Shown: positions 27,611-37,285, numbered from the stretch's first letter. The stretch: 64,000 nt of DNA from JACCTH01 sp963761985 (GCA_963761985.1 CAVXIT010000009.1:96992-160991), one strand, 5' to 3'. Numbers and translations: made by a program. Notes: generated from the sequence alone by a model not told the origin.

Positions 27611-28825
27611 TTACCCCGAAAATCCAGCTTCAAACCGGCCCAATTCGGCCCTTGCCACGGATCGCCGGTGGACCTCGTCAGGACCGTCGGCAATCTGGAG
27701 CCAACGCCCCATCGACCACAGCTCCGCGATCGGGAAATCGTCGGTAAAACCCGCGGCGCCAAAGGTCTGCATGGCGCGGTCGGCGACGAAAGTGAGGACG
27801 TCGGGAGCGACCACCTTGATTGACGCAATCTCGGTCCGGGCTCCTTTGACCCCGAACTGGTCGATCAGCCAGGCCGTCTTGAGGACGAGCAACCGGGCCT
27901 GATCGATCTTGATCCGGGAATCGGCGATCCACTCCTGAACGACTCCCTGTTCGGCGAGCGTCTTCCCAAATGCGACCCGCCCTTTGGCCCGCCGGCACAT
28001 CATCTCGAAGCACCGCTCGGCCGCTCCGATGGCCCGCATGCAGTGATGAATCCGGCCGGGGCCCAGCCGCGCCTGCGCAATGCCGAAACCACCCCCCTCC
28101 TCACCGAGGAGATTCGCCGCAGGGACTCTTACATTCTGGTAATTGACCACCGGATGGGCGCCGCGGTCGTGGTAGCCGAACACGGTCGGTTGACGCTCGA
28201 CGACGACTCCGGGTGCGTCGAACGGTACGAGGACCATGCTCTGGCGATGGTGGGGATCCGCCTCGGGGTTGGAGACGCCCATGACGATCGCCACTTTGCA
28301 GCGAGGTGAGGCCGCGCCGGAGGAGAACCACTTTCTCCCGGTGATCACGTACTCGTCACCATCCCGCTCGACCCGCGTACGGATGTTGGTCGCATCGGAA
28401 GAGGCAACATCGGGCTCGGTCATCGAGAAGCAGGAACGGATCTCACCTTCGAGCAGCGGCGCCAACCAGCGCTCCTTTTGCTCGGGCGTACCGAAAAGAT
28501 GGAGGATCTCCATGTTGCCCGTGTCGGGAGCCGAGCAGTTGATCGCCTCCGGCGCCAGCCACGGGCTCCAACCGGTGATCTCGGCCAAAGGCGCGTACTC
28601 GGAAACGTTGAGCCCGCTTTCGTCAGGAAGGAAGAGGTTCCACAAACCCCTTCCCCGGGCCGCTTTCTTGAGGTCATCGATGATCGGCGGAAAGAAGTTG
28701 GGATCACCGCTTTCCTCCATCTGCTGGCGGTAGACCCCCTCGGCCGGAAAGACTTCCTCGTCCATGAACGACTGGAGACGCGAGCGCAGCCCCTCGACCT
28801 TGTCGGAGTAAGCAAAATCCACCAA
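27611..28825 (-). CDS. Acyl-CoA dehydrogenase (ACAD10/11-like)
   Basis: 404 residues spanning all three acyl-CoA dehydrogenase domains: an N-terminal helical part, a middle beta domain (CFSMTEPDVASSDATN, KWFSSGA) and a C-terminal helical part ending with QTFGAAGFTDDFPIAELW and ADGPDEVHRRSVARAEL. The FAD-binding and catalytic layout resembles the ACAD10/11 branch, which prefers long or branched and hydroxyacyl-CoAs. The start is TTG 28825 (or GTG 28822), because MVDFAYSDKV starts the conserved region. Probably involved in fatty acid or sterol side-chain oxidation; no partner genes are adjacent. Confidence 0.9.
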   Translation of the reverse strand: MVDFAYSDKVEGLRSRLQSFMDEEVFPAEGVYRQQMEESGDPNFFPPIIDDLKKAARGRGLWNLFLPDESGLNVSEYAPLAEITGWSPWLAPEAINCSAPDTGNMEILHLFGTPEQKERWLAPLLEGEIRSCFSMTEPDVASSDATNIRTRVERDGDEYVITGRKWFSSGAASPRCKVAIVMGVSNPEADPHHRQSMVLVPFDAPGVVVERQPTVFGYHDRGAHPVVNYQNVRVPAANLLGEEGGGFGIAQARLGPGRIHHCMRAIGAAERCFEMMCRRAKGRVAFGKTLAEQGVVQEWIADSRIKIDQARLLVLKTAWLIDQFGVKGARTEIASIKVVAPDVLTFVADRAMQTFGAAGFTDDFPIAELWSMGRWLQIADGPDEVHRRSVARAELGRFEAGFSG

Positions 28826-28894
28826 CTCATTCTTACGTATTTGCGCCTAACGCCGCACCTTCACCCTCAATCGCCGGGAGTTACCCTCCGGAAG

Positions 28895-30229
28895 ATGCAT
28901 GACGATCTTCGCCAAGCGGTCTCGGCCGCCTTCCCCGAGCTCAAGAACACACTGGCCGAGCTGGTTTCGATTCCCTCAGTCAGTGCCAAGGCTTTCCCGG
29001 CCGCGGAAGTGCGTCGATCAGCCGAGCGGATCGCCGAAAAGCTAAAAGCTGCCGGCGCGGTCAGCGTCCAGCTTTTCGACTATCCCGACGCCCATCCGGC
29101 AGTGTTCGGAGAGGTGCCGGGTCCGGCTGGAGCCCCCACTGTCTTGCTCTACGCCCATCACGATGTGCAGCCTCCGGGTCCAGCCGACGAGTGGGAAAGC
29201 CCACCTTTCGAGCCCGTCGAACGCAACGGACGCCTTTACGGCCGCGGCACCTCCGACGACAAATCGGGTGTCGTCATGCATCTCGGCACCATTGCCGCGT
29301 TCGCCGGAAAGCCGCCGGTGACCCTCAAGATCTTCATCGAGGGAGAGGAGGAAGCCGGCTCAGAAAAGCTCCCGCAAATGCTCGAGGATCATGCCGACCT
29401 GCTGCGCTCCGACGTGATCGTGATCGCCGACGCCGGCATGTGGAGAGTGGGGAGACCGGCCCTGACGACCTCCCTTCGGGGTATCACCGCATGTGTGGTC
29501 GAGGTTCGGACTCTCGGATCTGCTGTCCACTCTGGCGGGTTCGGCGGCGTTTTCCCCGACGCCATCAGCGCGCTTTGTCGGCTCATCGCCTCGCTCCACG
29601 ATGAAGGCGGCAATGTCGCGGTCCCTGGCCTCACGGCGTACGAAGTCGATCCACTGGACTTGACCGAGGAAGAGGTGCGCCAGCAGATGGCCACCGTTCC
29701 CGGACTCAAGCAATTAGGTGACGGCGCCTGGACCAGCCGGCTGTGGAGCAAGCCGGCGATCTCAGTACTTGCCATAGATTGTCCTCGAATCGACGAGGCG
29801 ATCAACCAGCTCGTGCCGGTGGCCAGCGCCAAGATTTCGCTGCGATTGGCACCGGGGCAGGATGGCCCCGCGGCCGAGGAAGCACTGCGCCGACACCTGG
29901 AGTCGAACGTTCCTTGGGGTGCTGAGGTGACGATCCGCTCCGAGGGCTACGGCGAGGCCTTCTCCCTCGAAGCCGACGGTCCCGTCTACAGCGCTTTTCG
30001 CCAGGCGATGTCAGAGGTTTGGGGATTAGAGCCGGTGGCCATGGGATCAGGAGGGTCGATTCCGTTCGTGGCGGCGTTTGCCGAGAAGATGCCGGACGCG
30101 CCTGTTGTTCTCATTGGCTCGGCGGATCCGACCTCCGCCTTTCACGCGCCCAACGAAAGTCAGGACCTGGCCGACCTCGAGAAGTGCGTTCTCGCTCAGT
30201 CGATTGCGATGCGACTTCTCGCCGTCTAG
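28895..30229 (+). CDS. M20-family dipeptidase/carboxypeptidase
   Basis: 444 residues. Metal ligands: His88 and Asp90 (AHHDVQ), Asp121 (GTSDDKSG), Glu151/Glu152 (EGEEEAGS) and a C-terminal His in FHAPNE. A dimerisation lid domain lies between ~190 and 330. The family covers carnosinase-like and peptidase V-like cytosolic dipeptidases. Start ATG 28895 (MHDDLRQAV); a longer in-frame extension upstream would run antisense into the acyl-CoA dehydrogenase gene and is rejected. Followed after 17 bp by the rRNA/tRNA methylase-like gene. Confidence 0.9.
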   Translation: MHDDLRQAVSAAFPELKNTLAELVSIPSVSAKAFPAAEVRRSAERIAEKLKAAGAVSVQLFDYPDAHPAVFGEVPGPAGAPTVLLYAHHDVQPPGPADEWESPPFEPVERNGRLYGRGTSDDKSGVVMHLGTIAAFAGKPPVTLKIFIEGEEEAGSEKLPQMLEDHADLLRSDVIVIADAGMWRVGRPALTTSLRGITACVVEVRTLGSAVHSGGFGGVFPDAISALCRLIASLHDEGGNVAVPGLTAYEVDPLDLTEEEVRQQMATVPGLKQLGDGAWTSRLWSKPAISVLAIDCPRIDEAINQLVPVASAKISLRLAPGQDGPAAEEALRRHLESNVPWGAEVTIRSEGYGEAFSLEADGPVYSAFRQAMSEVWGLEPVAMGSGGSIPFVAAFAEKMPDAPVVLIGSADPTSAFHAPNESQDLADLEKCVLAQSIAMRLLAV

Positions 30230-30246
30230 GCCCGGATCGGGATCAG

Positions 30247-30711
30247 CTGTTCCACCTCGTTCTATATCGACCTGAGATCGCGCCCAATACGGGGGCGTGC
30301 ATGCGGCTGGCAGCCAACACCGGTTGCACTTTGCACCTGATCGAACCGCTGGGCTTTGGCCTCGACGACGCCAAGCTCCGGCGGGCAGGGATGGACTATC
30401 GAGAAAGGGCTGTCATGCGAGTCCATGCGGATCTCGAAACCTGGTTGGGACAACACGACGGCGCGGTCTACGCATTTTCCAACCAGGGCACGACCACCTA
30501 CGCGGACGTGGACTATCGGCCCTCCGACGCTTTGCTCTTCGGGCCTGAGTCAGTCGGGCTGCCGGAAGAAATCATGCGAGCTGCGTTTGTCACCGCATTG
30601 GTGCGCATACCCATGCAACCCGAAGTTCGCTCGCTCAATCTCGCCAACGCCGCGGCCGTTGCTACTTACGAAGCCTGGAGACAGAACGGCTTCGCGACGG
30701 CAACTCCCTAA
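30247..30711 (+). CDS. trmL: tRNA (cytidine(34)-2'-O)-methyltransferase, SPOUT family
   Basis: About 154 residues matching TrmL in length. The first strand FHLVLYRPEIAPNTGACMRL, the middle AFSNQGTTTYADV and the C-terminal knot motifs LLFGPESVGLP and RSLNLANAAAVATYEAWR are all present. The family 2'-O-methylates the wobble base of leucine tRNAs. No ATG/GTG/TTG lies in frame between a GTG at 30184, deep in the previous gene, and the core, so CTG at 30247 appears to be the start. The 3' end overlaps the convergent NucS gene by 4 bp. Confidence 0.85.
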   Translation: MFHLVLYRPEIAPNTGACMRLAANTGCTLHLIEPLGFGLDDAKLRRAGMDYRERAVMRVHADLETWLGQHDGAVYAFSNQGTTTYADVDYRPSDALLFGPESVGLPEEIMRAAFVTALVRIPMQPEVRSLNLANAAAVATYEAWRQNGFATATP

Positions 30712-31367
30712 AAGAGCCGCATCTCGCGCGATTCGGCTTCGCGCAAACCGTCGTAATCGACTTCGATTGCCTCAAAGCCTCGGGAGTGCGCGAGTATCCG
30801 CGCCTGCGGAGTGATTGCCTGGGCCACCAGCACTCCGCGGACCTTGCCCATCCGACCGTCGAGAGCAAGGCGCTCGACGTAGCGGCCGAGTTGTTCGACG
30901 CCATCGAGCTCGCCGCGTCGTTTGACCTCGATAGCCACCATCCCTCCATGTCGATCAATACACACCAGGTCGATCGGTCCGAGGTCGGTGGGATACTCGC
31001 GCCGGAGCAGTCTGAGACCCTCCTCCAGCACCCACGGTTTCTCGGCCAGCATCGCCTGCAGGTGAGCCTCGACCCCGTCTTTGGTCAGACCGGGATCGAC
31101 ACCGAGGTGGTGGTCGGAATCGGAAATCACCTCGAACAATGTGACCACCAGTCGCTCGCCTCTGGCATTGGTCACTTCCCAGCGATCGTCGAACTCGACC
31201 AGCTGATTGGGGGCGTTCATCCAGTTGAGAGGCTTGTACGCGCCGCCGTCCGAGTGGATCGCCACACAGCCATCGGCCTTGACCATGAGCAGACGCACGG
31301 CCTCGGGGAGATGGGCGCTAAGACGACCCTGATAGTCGACAGAGCATCGGGCAATCACGATCCGCAC
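30708..31367 (-). CDS. nucS: Endonuclease NucS (EndoMS), mismatch-specific
   Basis: 219 residues, as in mycobacterial NucS. The N-terminal DNA-binding part contains GAYKPLNWMNAPN. The C-terminal nuclease has PIDLVCIDRHGGMVAIEVKRRG, i.e. the PD-(D/E)XK Asp, Glu and Lys. In Actinobacteria lacking MutS/MutL this enzyme handles mismatch repair by cutting both strands at mismatches. The start is GTG at 31367 with GGAGGG just upstream (minus strand). The C-terminus ends REMRLF, resembling the beta-clamp-interacting tail of relatives. Confidence 0.93.
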   Translation of the reverse strand: MRIVIARCSVDYQGRLSAHLPEAVRLLMVKADGCVAIHSDGGAYKPLNWMNAPNQLVEFDDRWEVTNARGERLVVTLFEVISDSDHHLGVDPGLTKDGVEAHLQAMLAEKPWVLEEGLRLLRREYPTDLGPIDLVCIDRHGGMVAIEVKRRGELDGVEQLGRYVERLALDGRMGKVRGVLVAQAITPQARILAHSRGFEAIEVDYDGLREAESREMRLF

Positions 31368-31445
31368 GGCCCTCCGAGGGTATCTCGCCGCGTCTGTTGA
31401 TTGCCCCAATTGATTGCGGTTGGCGCGATCTAGCCTCGATCGCTG

Positions 31446-32213
31446 ATGACAGAAAGCCGTGCCGCCCCATTTGCTGCTCAAGCAGTTAGGCCAATCGCTG
31501 CCCAAGCAATTGAGGCGACGAAGATCTATGGCGAGGGGACCGCGGCAGTTCGAGCCCTCGATGGCATTTCTCTCAGCATTGAACGCGGTCGCTTCACGGC
31601 CATCATGGGACCTTCCGGTTCGGGGAAATCGACGCTGCTCCATTGTCTCGCCGGGCTCGACGAGCTCACCTCCGGCACGATCCGGATCGGTGAGGTCGAC
31701 ATCGGCACACTTGACGACGACGAGCTCACCCGGCTGCGTCGAGATCGAATCGGCTTCATCTTCCAGGCGTTCAACCTCGTGCCGACTCTCAACGCCGAGG
31801 AGAACATCACTCTCCCCATCGCCATCGCAGGTCGCAAGCCAGATGCCGCGTGGATGGAGGCGGTGGTCTCAACCCTGCAACTAGGCGACCGCCTCACCCA
31901 TCGACCAAGCCAGCTTTCGGGGGGCCAGCAGCAAAGAGTGGCGGCGGCGCGTGCCCTGATCACTCGCCCCGACCTGATCTTTGCTGACGAGCCTTCCGGA
32001 AACCTCGATTCCCGCTCGGGCGGTCAACTGCTCGAATTTCTCCGCCAAGCCGTTGATCAGTTCGAGCAGACCATCGTCCTCGTCACCCATGACGCCAATG
32101 CCGCCGCGGCCGCAGATCGAATCGTGTTCCTGGGCGACGGCAAAGTCACGGACGAGATGACCTCGCCAACTGCCGCCTCCATCCTCGACCGCCTCAAGCA
32201 TCTCGAGTCCTGA
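31446..32213 (+). CDS. ABC transporter ATP-binding protein (LolD/MacB type)
   Basis: 255 residues. Walker A GPSGSGKST at 55-63, Q-loop near 107, signature LSGGQQQR at 157-164, Walker B DLIFADEP at 176-183 and the VTHD switch at the end. The IGTLDDDELTRLRRDRIGFIFQAFNL segment is typical of the mechanotransmission/lipoprotein exporter class. The stop TGA shares a base with the permease ATG (TGATG), so the two are translationally coupled. Confidence 0.93.
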   Translation: MTESRAAPFAAQAVRPIAAQAIEATKIYGEGTAAVRALDGISLSIERGRFTAIMGPSGSGKSTLLHCLAGLDELTSGTIRIGEVDIGTLDDDELTRLRRDRIGFIFQAFNLVPTLNAEENITLPIAIAGRKPDAAWMEAVVSTLQLGDRLTHRPSQLSGGQQQRVAAARALITRPDLIFADEPSGNLDSRSGGQLLEFLRQAVDQFEQTIVLVTHDANAAAAADRIVFLGDGKVTDEMTSPTAASILDRLKHLES

Positions 32214-34741
32214 TGTGGCGGGCTGCCTGGAAGGGCCTCATTGGGCACCGGCTGCGGTTCGCCCTCACTGCGCTTTCGGTTGCGCTCGGTGTGGGATTGG
32301 TGGCAGCCAGCTACATGTTCACCGATTCGCTTGGCCGGGCCTTTGAGGATCTGTTCTCAGCGAGCCTCTCCGGATTCGACGTGCAGGTGCGGGCGGAGGT
32401 CGATGAGGAGCTGTCCTTCGTGCAAGGGCGACCGCTCCCCCAAACTCTGATCGACAAAATCGCCGACGTGCCTGGTGTCACCGCTGCCACCGGAACGGTC
32501 TTCGGCTTCGTCCAGGCGTCGTCTGCCGGAGAACCACTCGGCAACGGATCAGCTCCGGTATTTGTCGTCAGCTGGCCCGAGCTCGTTGACCTGTTCGGAG
32601 TGCAAAGTGGCGAACGCCCAGATGAATCTGGTGAAGCTGCGCTCGATCCGGCCAGCAGCAATCGCCAGGGCATTCCGATCGGAAATGAGATCGAAGTGAT
32701 CGGGGTGCGCACTCGTCAGACCTTCGAAGTCGTCGGCACTGCGGCGATCGAAGGGTTTGAGTCCTTCGGTGGCGCGGTGTCGATATACGTTCCGCTCGAG
32801 ACGGCCCAGTCGCTGCTGGACCTTCCGGAGCAGGTCCTCACGGTCGAGATTGAGTCCGACGAGGAGGTCGAACCGATGATCGCACGGATCCAAGAGGTTC
32901 TCCCCGAGGGAGTCGAGGCCGTATCGGCGCAAAGCGCAGCCGAGGAACAGCTGACGAGCTTCAAGGACGCGCTCGGTTTTCTCAACACCTTCTTGTTGGT
33001 GTTCGCCGGAGTGACGGTCTTCGTCGCCGCCTTCCTCATTCAGAACACTTTTCGGATCATCGTCGCCCAAAGAACTCAGGAGCTCGCCACTTTGCGCTTG
33101 GTAGGAGCGAGTCGACGACAGGTGCTGCGCCAGGTGCTGATCGAGGCGGCCGTTGTGGGAGGCGTCGCATCGGTGCTCGGGCTCGGCTTTGGAGTGATCC
33201 TTGCCCGGCTGATCCGACAGCTGCTTTCGCTGGGCGGCAGTCTCCCGGCGACACCACTCGAACTCCAACCGCGCACGGTGCTCGTCGCCGTGGCGACCGG
33301 GCTCGGGATCACGATGGTCTCGGCGCTGCTTCCCGCCCGAGCCGCTTCAAGAATCCCACCCATCGCCGCGCTGCGGCGCGTACAAGCCCCCGAGAGCGGC
33401 CAGGCCCAACGAATGCGGGCTGCTCTCGGCATCGTTCTCACCGTTCTGGGAATCGGGGCGCTGGCGGCGGGGCTCATCGGCCCAGGGCAAATCGGCATTG
33501 GCCTTCCCATCCCTGACGTTGCCGTGGTCGGGGTTGGCGCCGGGCTGACGTTCATCGGCGTGGCGGTGATCCTCAGCGCCATCGCGCGACCGATCACCGC
33601 TTTCCTCGGTCGCCCCATCCGCCGTCTCGGTGTGCCGGGACGCCTGGCCGTGGACAACGCCGGTCGCATCCCGCGCCGCACCGCCGCAACTGCTTCCGCC
33701 CTCATGGTCGGCCTCGCCCTGGTCGGCTTGACACTGGTCCTCGCCGATTCGCTGAAAACGACTGCCGATCGATTGATCGGGGATCGCTTCGAGGCCGATC
33801 TCGTGGTGGCCCCGGCGGGTTTCGGGGCAAGCCGGCTCTCGCCTCAGCTAGCGGTCGACCTGCAGGCGTTGGACGAGATCGAAATCCTCGCTCCGGTACG
33901 CGATGGTCAGGTCCAATTCGAAGGCGAAACCCGCACCGTGATCGGAGGCCCGACCGACGTGCTTGCGGATCTCATCAACATCAACCTCCTCGAGGGCCGG
34001 GTCGAAGACATCAGTGGCAACCGCGTCGGCCTCCGCGAGGGATTGGTCGATGGCCGCCAGATCGGCGACGAAGTCACCATCGAATTTGCCCGCAGCGGAG
34101 AACAGACCTTCGAGCTCGCAGCGGTCTTCGAAGCCAGAGGGCTTGGCGGGGGGATCCTCGTCGACGCGGACACTTTCTCCGCCAACTTCACCGAGCAACT
34201 CGACAGCCAGATCTTTGTCGGCCTCGCCGATGGGGTGGATCTCGCCACAGGCAAGACCGCCGTCGAATCGATCGCGGCCACATATACCGGGGCGCAGGTG
34301 CTCGACCAATCGGAACTCGCGACCCAAGCCTCCAGCCAGATTGACGGCCTGGTTCGCCTGGTCTTCGGTCTGCTTGGAGTGGCGGTGGTCATCGCCGTCA
34401 TTGGCATCACCAACACGCTCAGCCTTTCGGTCCTCGAACGGACTCGGGAGATTGGTCTGCTGCGCGCCGTCGGGATGAATCGCCGGCAGCTGCGACGGGC
34501 GATCAGCCTCGAGTCGATTCTGATTGCCTCACTCGGTGGCCTGCTCGGGATGGGCCTGGGACTGACTTTCGCCTGGGCGGTGGTCGAATCGATCGAAGAC
34601 GAATTCCTCCGGCTCTCGATCCCCTGGGGGCAAGTCGGTCTTGCTCTCCTAGGAGCGGCGCTTGCGGGGCTGCTGGCAGCGGTCGTCCCGGCCTGGCGGG
34701 CTTCTCGTCGCAACATCCTCAACGCCATCGCCTACGAATAG
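32213..34741 (+). CDS. ABC transporter permease with two FtsX domains
   Basis: 842 residues: an N-terminal membrane helix, an extracytoplasmic MacB-like periplasmic core (~40-240), an FtsX domain with three helices (~260-390), two or three central helices, a second extracytoplasmic domain and a final FtsX domain (~705-840, ERTREIGLLRAVGMNRRQLRRAI). It works with the upstream ATPase. Such systems either export lipids or peptides, or act as mechanical signal transmitters without transport. The substrate is unknown. Confidence 0.9.
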   Translation: MWRAAWKGLIGHRLRFALTALSVALGVGLVAASYMFTDSLGRAFEDLFSASLSGFDVQVRAEVDEELSFVQGRPLPQTLIDKIADVPGVTAATGTVFGFVQASSAGEPLGNGSAPVFVVSWPELVDLFGVQSGERPDESGEAALDPASSNRQGIPIGNEIEVIGVRTRQTFEVVGTAAIEGFESFGGAVSIYVPLETAQSLLDLPEQVLTVEIESDEEVEPMIARIQEVLPEGVEAVSAQSAAEEQLTSFKDALGFLNTFLLVFAGVTVFVAAFLIQNTFRIIVAQRTQELATLRLVGASRRQVLRQVLIEAAVVGGVASVLGLGFGVILARLIRQLLSLGGSLPATPLELQPRTVLVAVATGLGITMVSALLPARAASRIPPIAALRRVQAPESGQAQRMRAALGIVLTVLGIGALAAGLIGPGQIGIGLPIPDVAVVGVGAGLTFIGVAVILSAIARPITAFLGRPIRRLGVPGRLAVDNAGRIPRRTAATASALMVGLALVGLTLVLADSLKTTADRLIGDRFEADLVVAPAGFGASRLSPQLAVDLQALDEIEILAPVRDGQVQFEGETRTVIGGPTDVLADLININLLEGRVEDISGNRVGLREGLVDGRQIGDEVTIEFARSGEQTFELAAVFEARGLGGGILVDADTFSANFTEQLDSQIFVGLADGVDLATGKTAVESIAATYTGAQVLDQSELATQASSQIDGLVRLVFGLLGVAVVIAVIGITNTLSLSVLERTREIGLLRAVGMNRRQLRRAISLESILIASLGGLLGMGLGLTFAWAVVESIEDEFLRLSIPWGQVGLALLGAALAGLLAAVVPAWRASRRNILNAIAYE

Positions 34742-34782
34742 CTCTCCGAGAGCAATCTGGCACCGCCGATAGAAACTGACCC

Positions 34783-35913
34783 GTGATTCCTGCCACCCTT
34801 TTCGTCTATGGCTCCCTGGCGCTGTTCATGACGGCGAACGCGCTGCGCCCACCGTCTCCTCCCATGTCGCGGTTCCCCGCCCTCTGGTTGCCTGCGGTTC
34901 TGGTGGCCGAATCGCCGGTGATGTTCCTGCTGATTCGCAGCGCCGTCGCCGCGGTCGCGGTGCTCGCCGGCGTCGACCGGAATCCGGTGGGTCGGGCCGG
35001 GCTATGGCTGGTAGGACTCTCGCTGCTCTTGCAGCCAGTGTTGATCTGGCGGGCGCGCAAGTCGGCCTCGCTCCTCGGGACCCGGCGGGCGCAGATGAGC
35101 TGGTGGGAAACACTCACCTCCTGGCCCTATCGGGTCCCGGCCGACGTCGAGCGGCTGAGCGACATCGAGTTCGCCCAAACTGATACGGGATTGAAATTGG
35201 CGTTCGACCTCTATCGACCAAAGCTGCGCAACAATCGTCTGCCTTGTTTGGTCTACCTCCATGGAGGCAGTTGGGGTGGGGGCGACCCTCGCCGCCAGTT
35301 CCGCCCGATCATCCATCATCTCGCCCAGCAGGGATGGATCGTCGCCAGCATCCGCTATCCGCTTTCCCCGCAAGCAACTTTCCCCGACCACCTTCAGGGT
35401 CCCGTCGGCTTCCTCGATTGGCTCGATGAGAACGCGATCGACTTTGAGATCGACCCCGATCGGGTGGCGATCGCCGGTGGCTCGGCCGGCGCCCACCTCG
35501 CCAGCCTCGCCGCCTTGAGCGGCGACAAACGGATCAAAGCGGCGATCGGCCTCTATGGGGTTTACGACTTCTTCAATCGACATGGCCATCGCGTCGACTG
35601 GCCGGTGATCCCCTTGCGGGTGATGAAAGCCACCGCGTCCGCCGACCCCGATCGCTATCAACTGGCATCGCCGGTCGATCAGGTCTACGCCGACGCGCCA
35701 CCCTTCCTCCTGATTCATGGCGACTACGACTCGCTGGTGCCCATCGCCGAAACCAACTTCTTCGCCGCCAGGCTGACAGCTGTCGATGCCCCGGTCGAAG
35801 TAGTGGCCGTGCGCTGGGGCCAACATGCTTTCGACGTGCTCGCCGGCTCGCGGAGCCGCGCCCTCGCTCCGGTAATCGAGGACTTCCTCACCCGGCAGGT
35901 GCTCGCCCGCTGA
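34783..35913 (+). CDS. Membrane-anchored alpha/beta hydrolase (esterase/lipase HGG type)
   Basis: 376 residues. Residues 1-110 contain about three hydrophobic segments; the rest is a hormone-sensitive-lipase-like hydrolase: HGGSWGGG oxyanion motif, GGSAGAHL nucleophile serine, HGDYDSLVP aspartate and WGQHAFD histidine. The active site may face either side of the membrane. GTG start at 34783, 41 bp after the permease, so it could be cotranscribed with it. The target ester is unknown. Confidence 0.82.
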   Translation: MIPATLFVYGSLALFMTANALRPPSPPMSRFPALWLPAVLVAESPVMFLLIRSAVAAVAVLAGVDRNPVGRAGLWLVGLSLLLQPVLIWRARKSASLLGTRRAQMSWWETLTSWPYRVPADVERLSDIEFAQTDTGLKLAFDLYRPKLRNNRLPCLVYLHGGSWGGGDPRRQFRPIIHHLAQQGWIVASIRYPLSPQATFPDHLQGPVGFLDWLDENAIDFEIDPDRVAIAGGSAGAHLASLAALSGDKRIKAAIGLYGVYDFFNRHGHRVDWPVIPLRVMKATASADPDRYQLASPVDQVYADAPPFLLIHGDYDSLVPIAETNFFAARLTAVDAPVEVVAVRWGQHAFDVLAGSRSRALAPVIEDFLTRQVLAR

Positions 35914-35940
35914 ATCATTTGCCCATGCCATGATGGGCGG

Positions 35941-36999
35941 ATGGCACAAGTCAATCATTTGCCAATCGATCAACCAGTCGATCACCTCGGTATAGGAACC
36001 GAGAAAGGTGCCTATCGCCTTGACCGTGAGGGTGAGAAATGGTCGGTGTCCGGACCGCTCTTCCCGGGCTGGAAAGTCTCGGCCCTAGGCACTGCCCCCG
36101 ACGGCACCTACCTGGCGGCGATCGGCTCGAACTGGTTTGGAGTCTCGGTCCATCGCAGCCCTGACTTCGAGAACTGGACTCAGGTCGAGAACGGACCGAA
36201 GTACGACGAAGACAATCCGATGGGCTTGAAGCTCAACCAGATATGGACCTTTCACAACGACGGCGACCGCATCTATGCCGGTGTCGATGAAGCCGGGCTC
36301 TTCTACTCCGATGACCAGGGTCTCAACTGGGAGGGAGTGCCGGCCATCAACGAGTGGCCAGGACGGGATAGCTGGAGCCCCGGCTTCGGCGGGCTGGCGG
36401 CCCACCGGGTGCTGAGCCAGGGCGATCGTTTGTGGGTCGGTATATCCGCAGTCGGCGTTTTCCGTTCCGAGGACGGTGGGGAGAGCTTCGTTCGGGTTGA
36501 CAACGGTGTGATTCCAGCTGCCGAAGAGGGCGAGCCCGCCTGGTGTGTGCACAGTCTCGTCGCCGACCAGCACGATCCCAACCGAATCTGGCGCCAGGAC
36601 CATCGCGGGGTCTATCGCACCACCGATGGAGGCGACAACTGGGAGCAGATCGAAAACGGCCTCCCGGCGTCGTTCGGATTCGCGATCGGTCGAAATCAAT
36701 CGACCGGAACCTTGTTTGTCGCCCCGATCACGGCAGATGAGAACCGGGTGCCAGTTGACGGTCGCTTCTCGGTGTATCGGTCAAAGGACGATGGCGACTC
36801 ATGGCAGGAAGCGGGGATCGGCTGGCCCGACGATGGCCAATTCAATGGCGCCCTGCGGAACGCGATGGTTGTGGACAACGAAGGCGGCGTCGCCATCGGG
36901 ACCACAGGAGGATCAGTTTTCGTGACCGCCGACGACGGTGATCATTGGGAACAGCTCCCGGTTTCGCTGCCGCGGATTCTCGCCGTCGCCACGGTGTGA
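35941..36999 (+). CDS. BNR/Asp-box beta-propeller protein (sialidase/VPS10-like fold)
   Basis: 352 residues with no signal peptide. At least five Asp-box turns are visible (SDDQGLNW, SEDGGESF, TTDGGDNW, SKDDGDSW, TADDGDHW), as expected for a six- or seven-bladed propeller. The sialidase Arg triad and catalytic Tyr/Glu are not evident, so glycosidase activity should not be assumed. It is immediately followed, after 13 bp, by a ubiquitin-like gene; from memory of other actinobacterial genomes this pairing recurs, suggesting a joint function. Confidence 0.8.
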   Translation: MAQVNHLPIDQPVDHLGIGTEKGAYRLDREGEKWSVSGPLFPGWKVSALGTAPDGTYLAAIGSNWFGVSVHRSPDFENWTQVENGPKYDEDNPMGLKLNQIWTFHNDGDRIYAGVDEAGLFYSDDQGLNWEGVPAINEWPGRDSWSPGFGGLAAHRVLSQGDRLWVGISAVGVFRSEDGGESFVRVDNGVIPAAEEGEPAWCVHSLVADQHDPNRIWRQDHRGVYRTTDGGDNWEQIENGLPASFGFAIGRNQSTGTLFVAPITADENRVPVDGRFSVYRSKDDGDSWQEAGIGWPDDGQFNGALRNAMVVDNEGGVAIGTTGGSVFVTADDGDHWEQLPVSLPRILAVATV

Positions 37000-37012
37000 T
37001 GACCGAGTCTCG

Positions 37013-37285
37013 ATGACGCAGGCGGTCGTGCGGCTGCCGCGGTTGCTGGAACCAGCGGTGGGAGACGTGAGGAAGGTCGATGTGGCGGGTGACACCTTTC
37101 GCCAGGCACTCGACGATCTTTTTCGGCAGCATCCGACACTGCGCGTCCATCTCTTGAGCGAGCAAGGTGTACTGCGCCCCCATGTGCTGTGCTTTCACAA
37201 CGGCGAGCCGAATCGTGAACTGGTTGATTCCGCACTCAGCGACGGCGATGAGATCGTTTTCCTCCAGGCGGTGTCCGGCGGGTGA
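37013..37285 (+). CDS. Ubiquitin-like MoaD/ThiS-family protein with C-terminal Gly-Gly
   Basis: 90 residues ending ...QAVSGG. The exposed GG tail and the preceding DGDEIVFLQAVSGG resemble sulfur carriers (MoaD, ThiS, CysO) and archaeal ubiquitin-like SAMPs, which are adenylated by an E1-like enzyme. No E1/MoeB, MoaE, ThiG or cysteine synthase partner is adjacent. The start ATG 37013 follows the BNR gene by 13 bp, and the stop overlaps the next GTG (GTGA). It could supply sulfur or be conjugated to a protein; the sequence cannot decide. Confidence 0.8.
   Translation: MTQAVVRLPRLLEPAVGDVRKVDVAGDTFRQALDDLFRQHPTLRVHLLSEQGVLRPHVLCFHNGEPNRELVDSALSDGDEIVFLQAVSGG

Noticed and set aside
35941..36999. 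Calling the BNR protein a sialidase
   Set aside because: Only the Asp-box fold is evident; the catalytic Arg triad and nucleophilic Tyr pair were not found, and there is no secretion signal.
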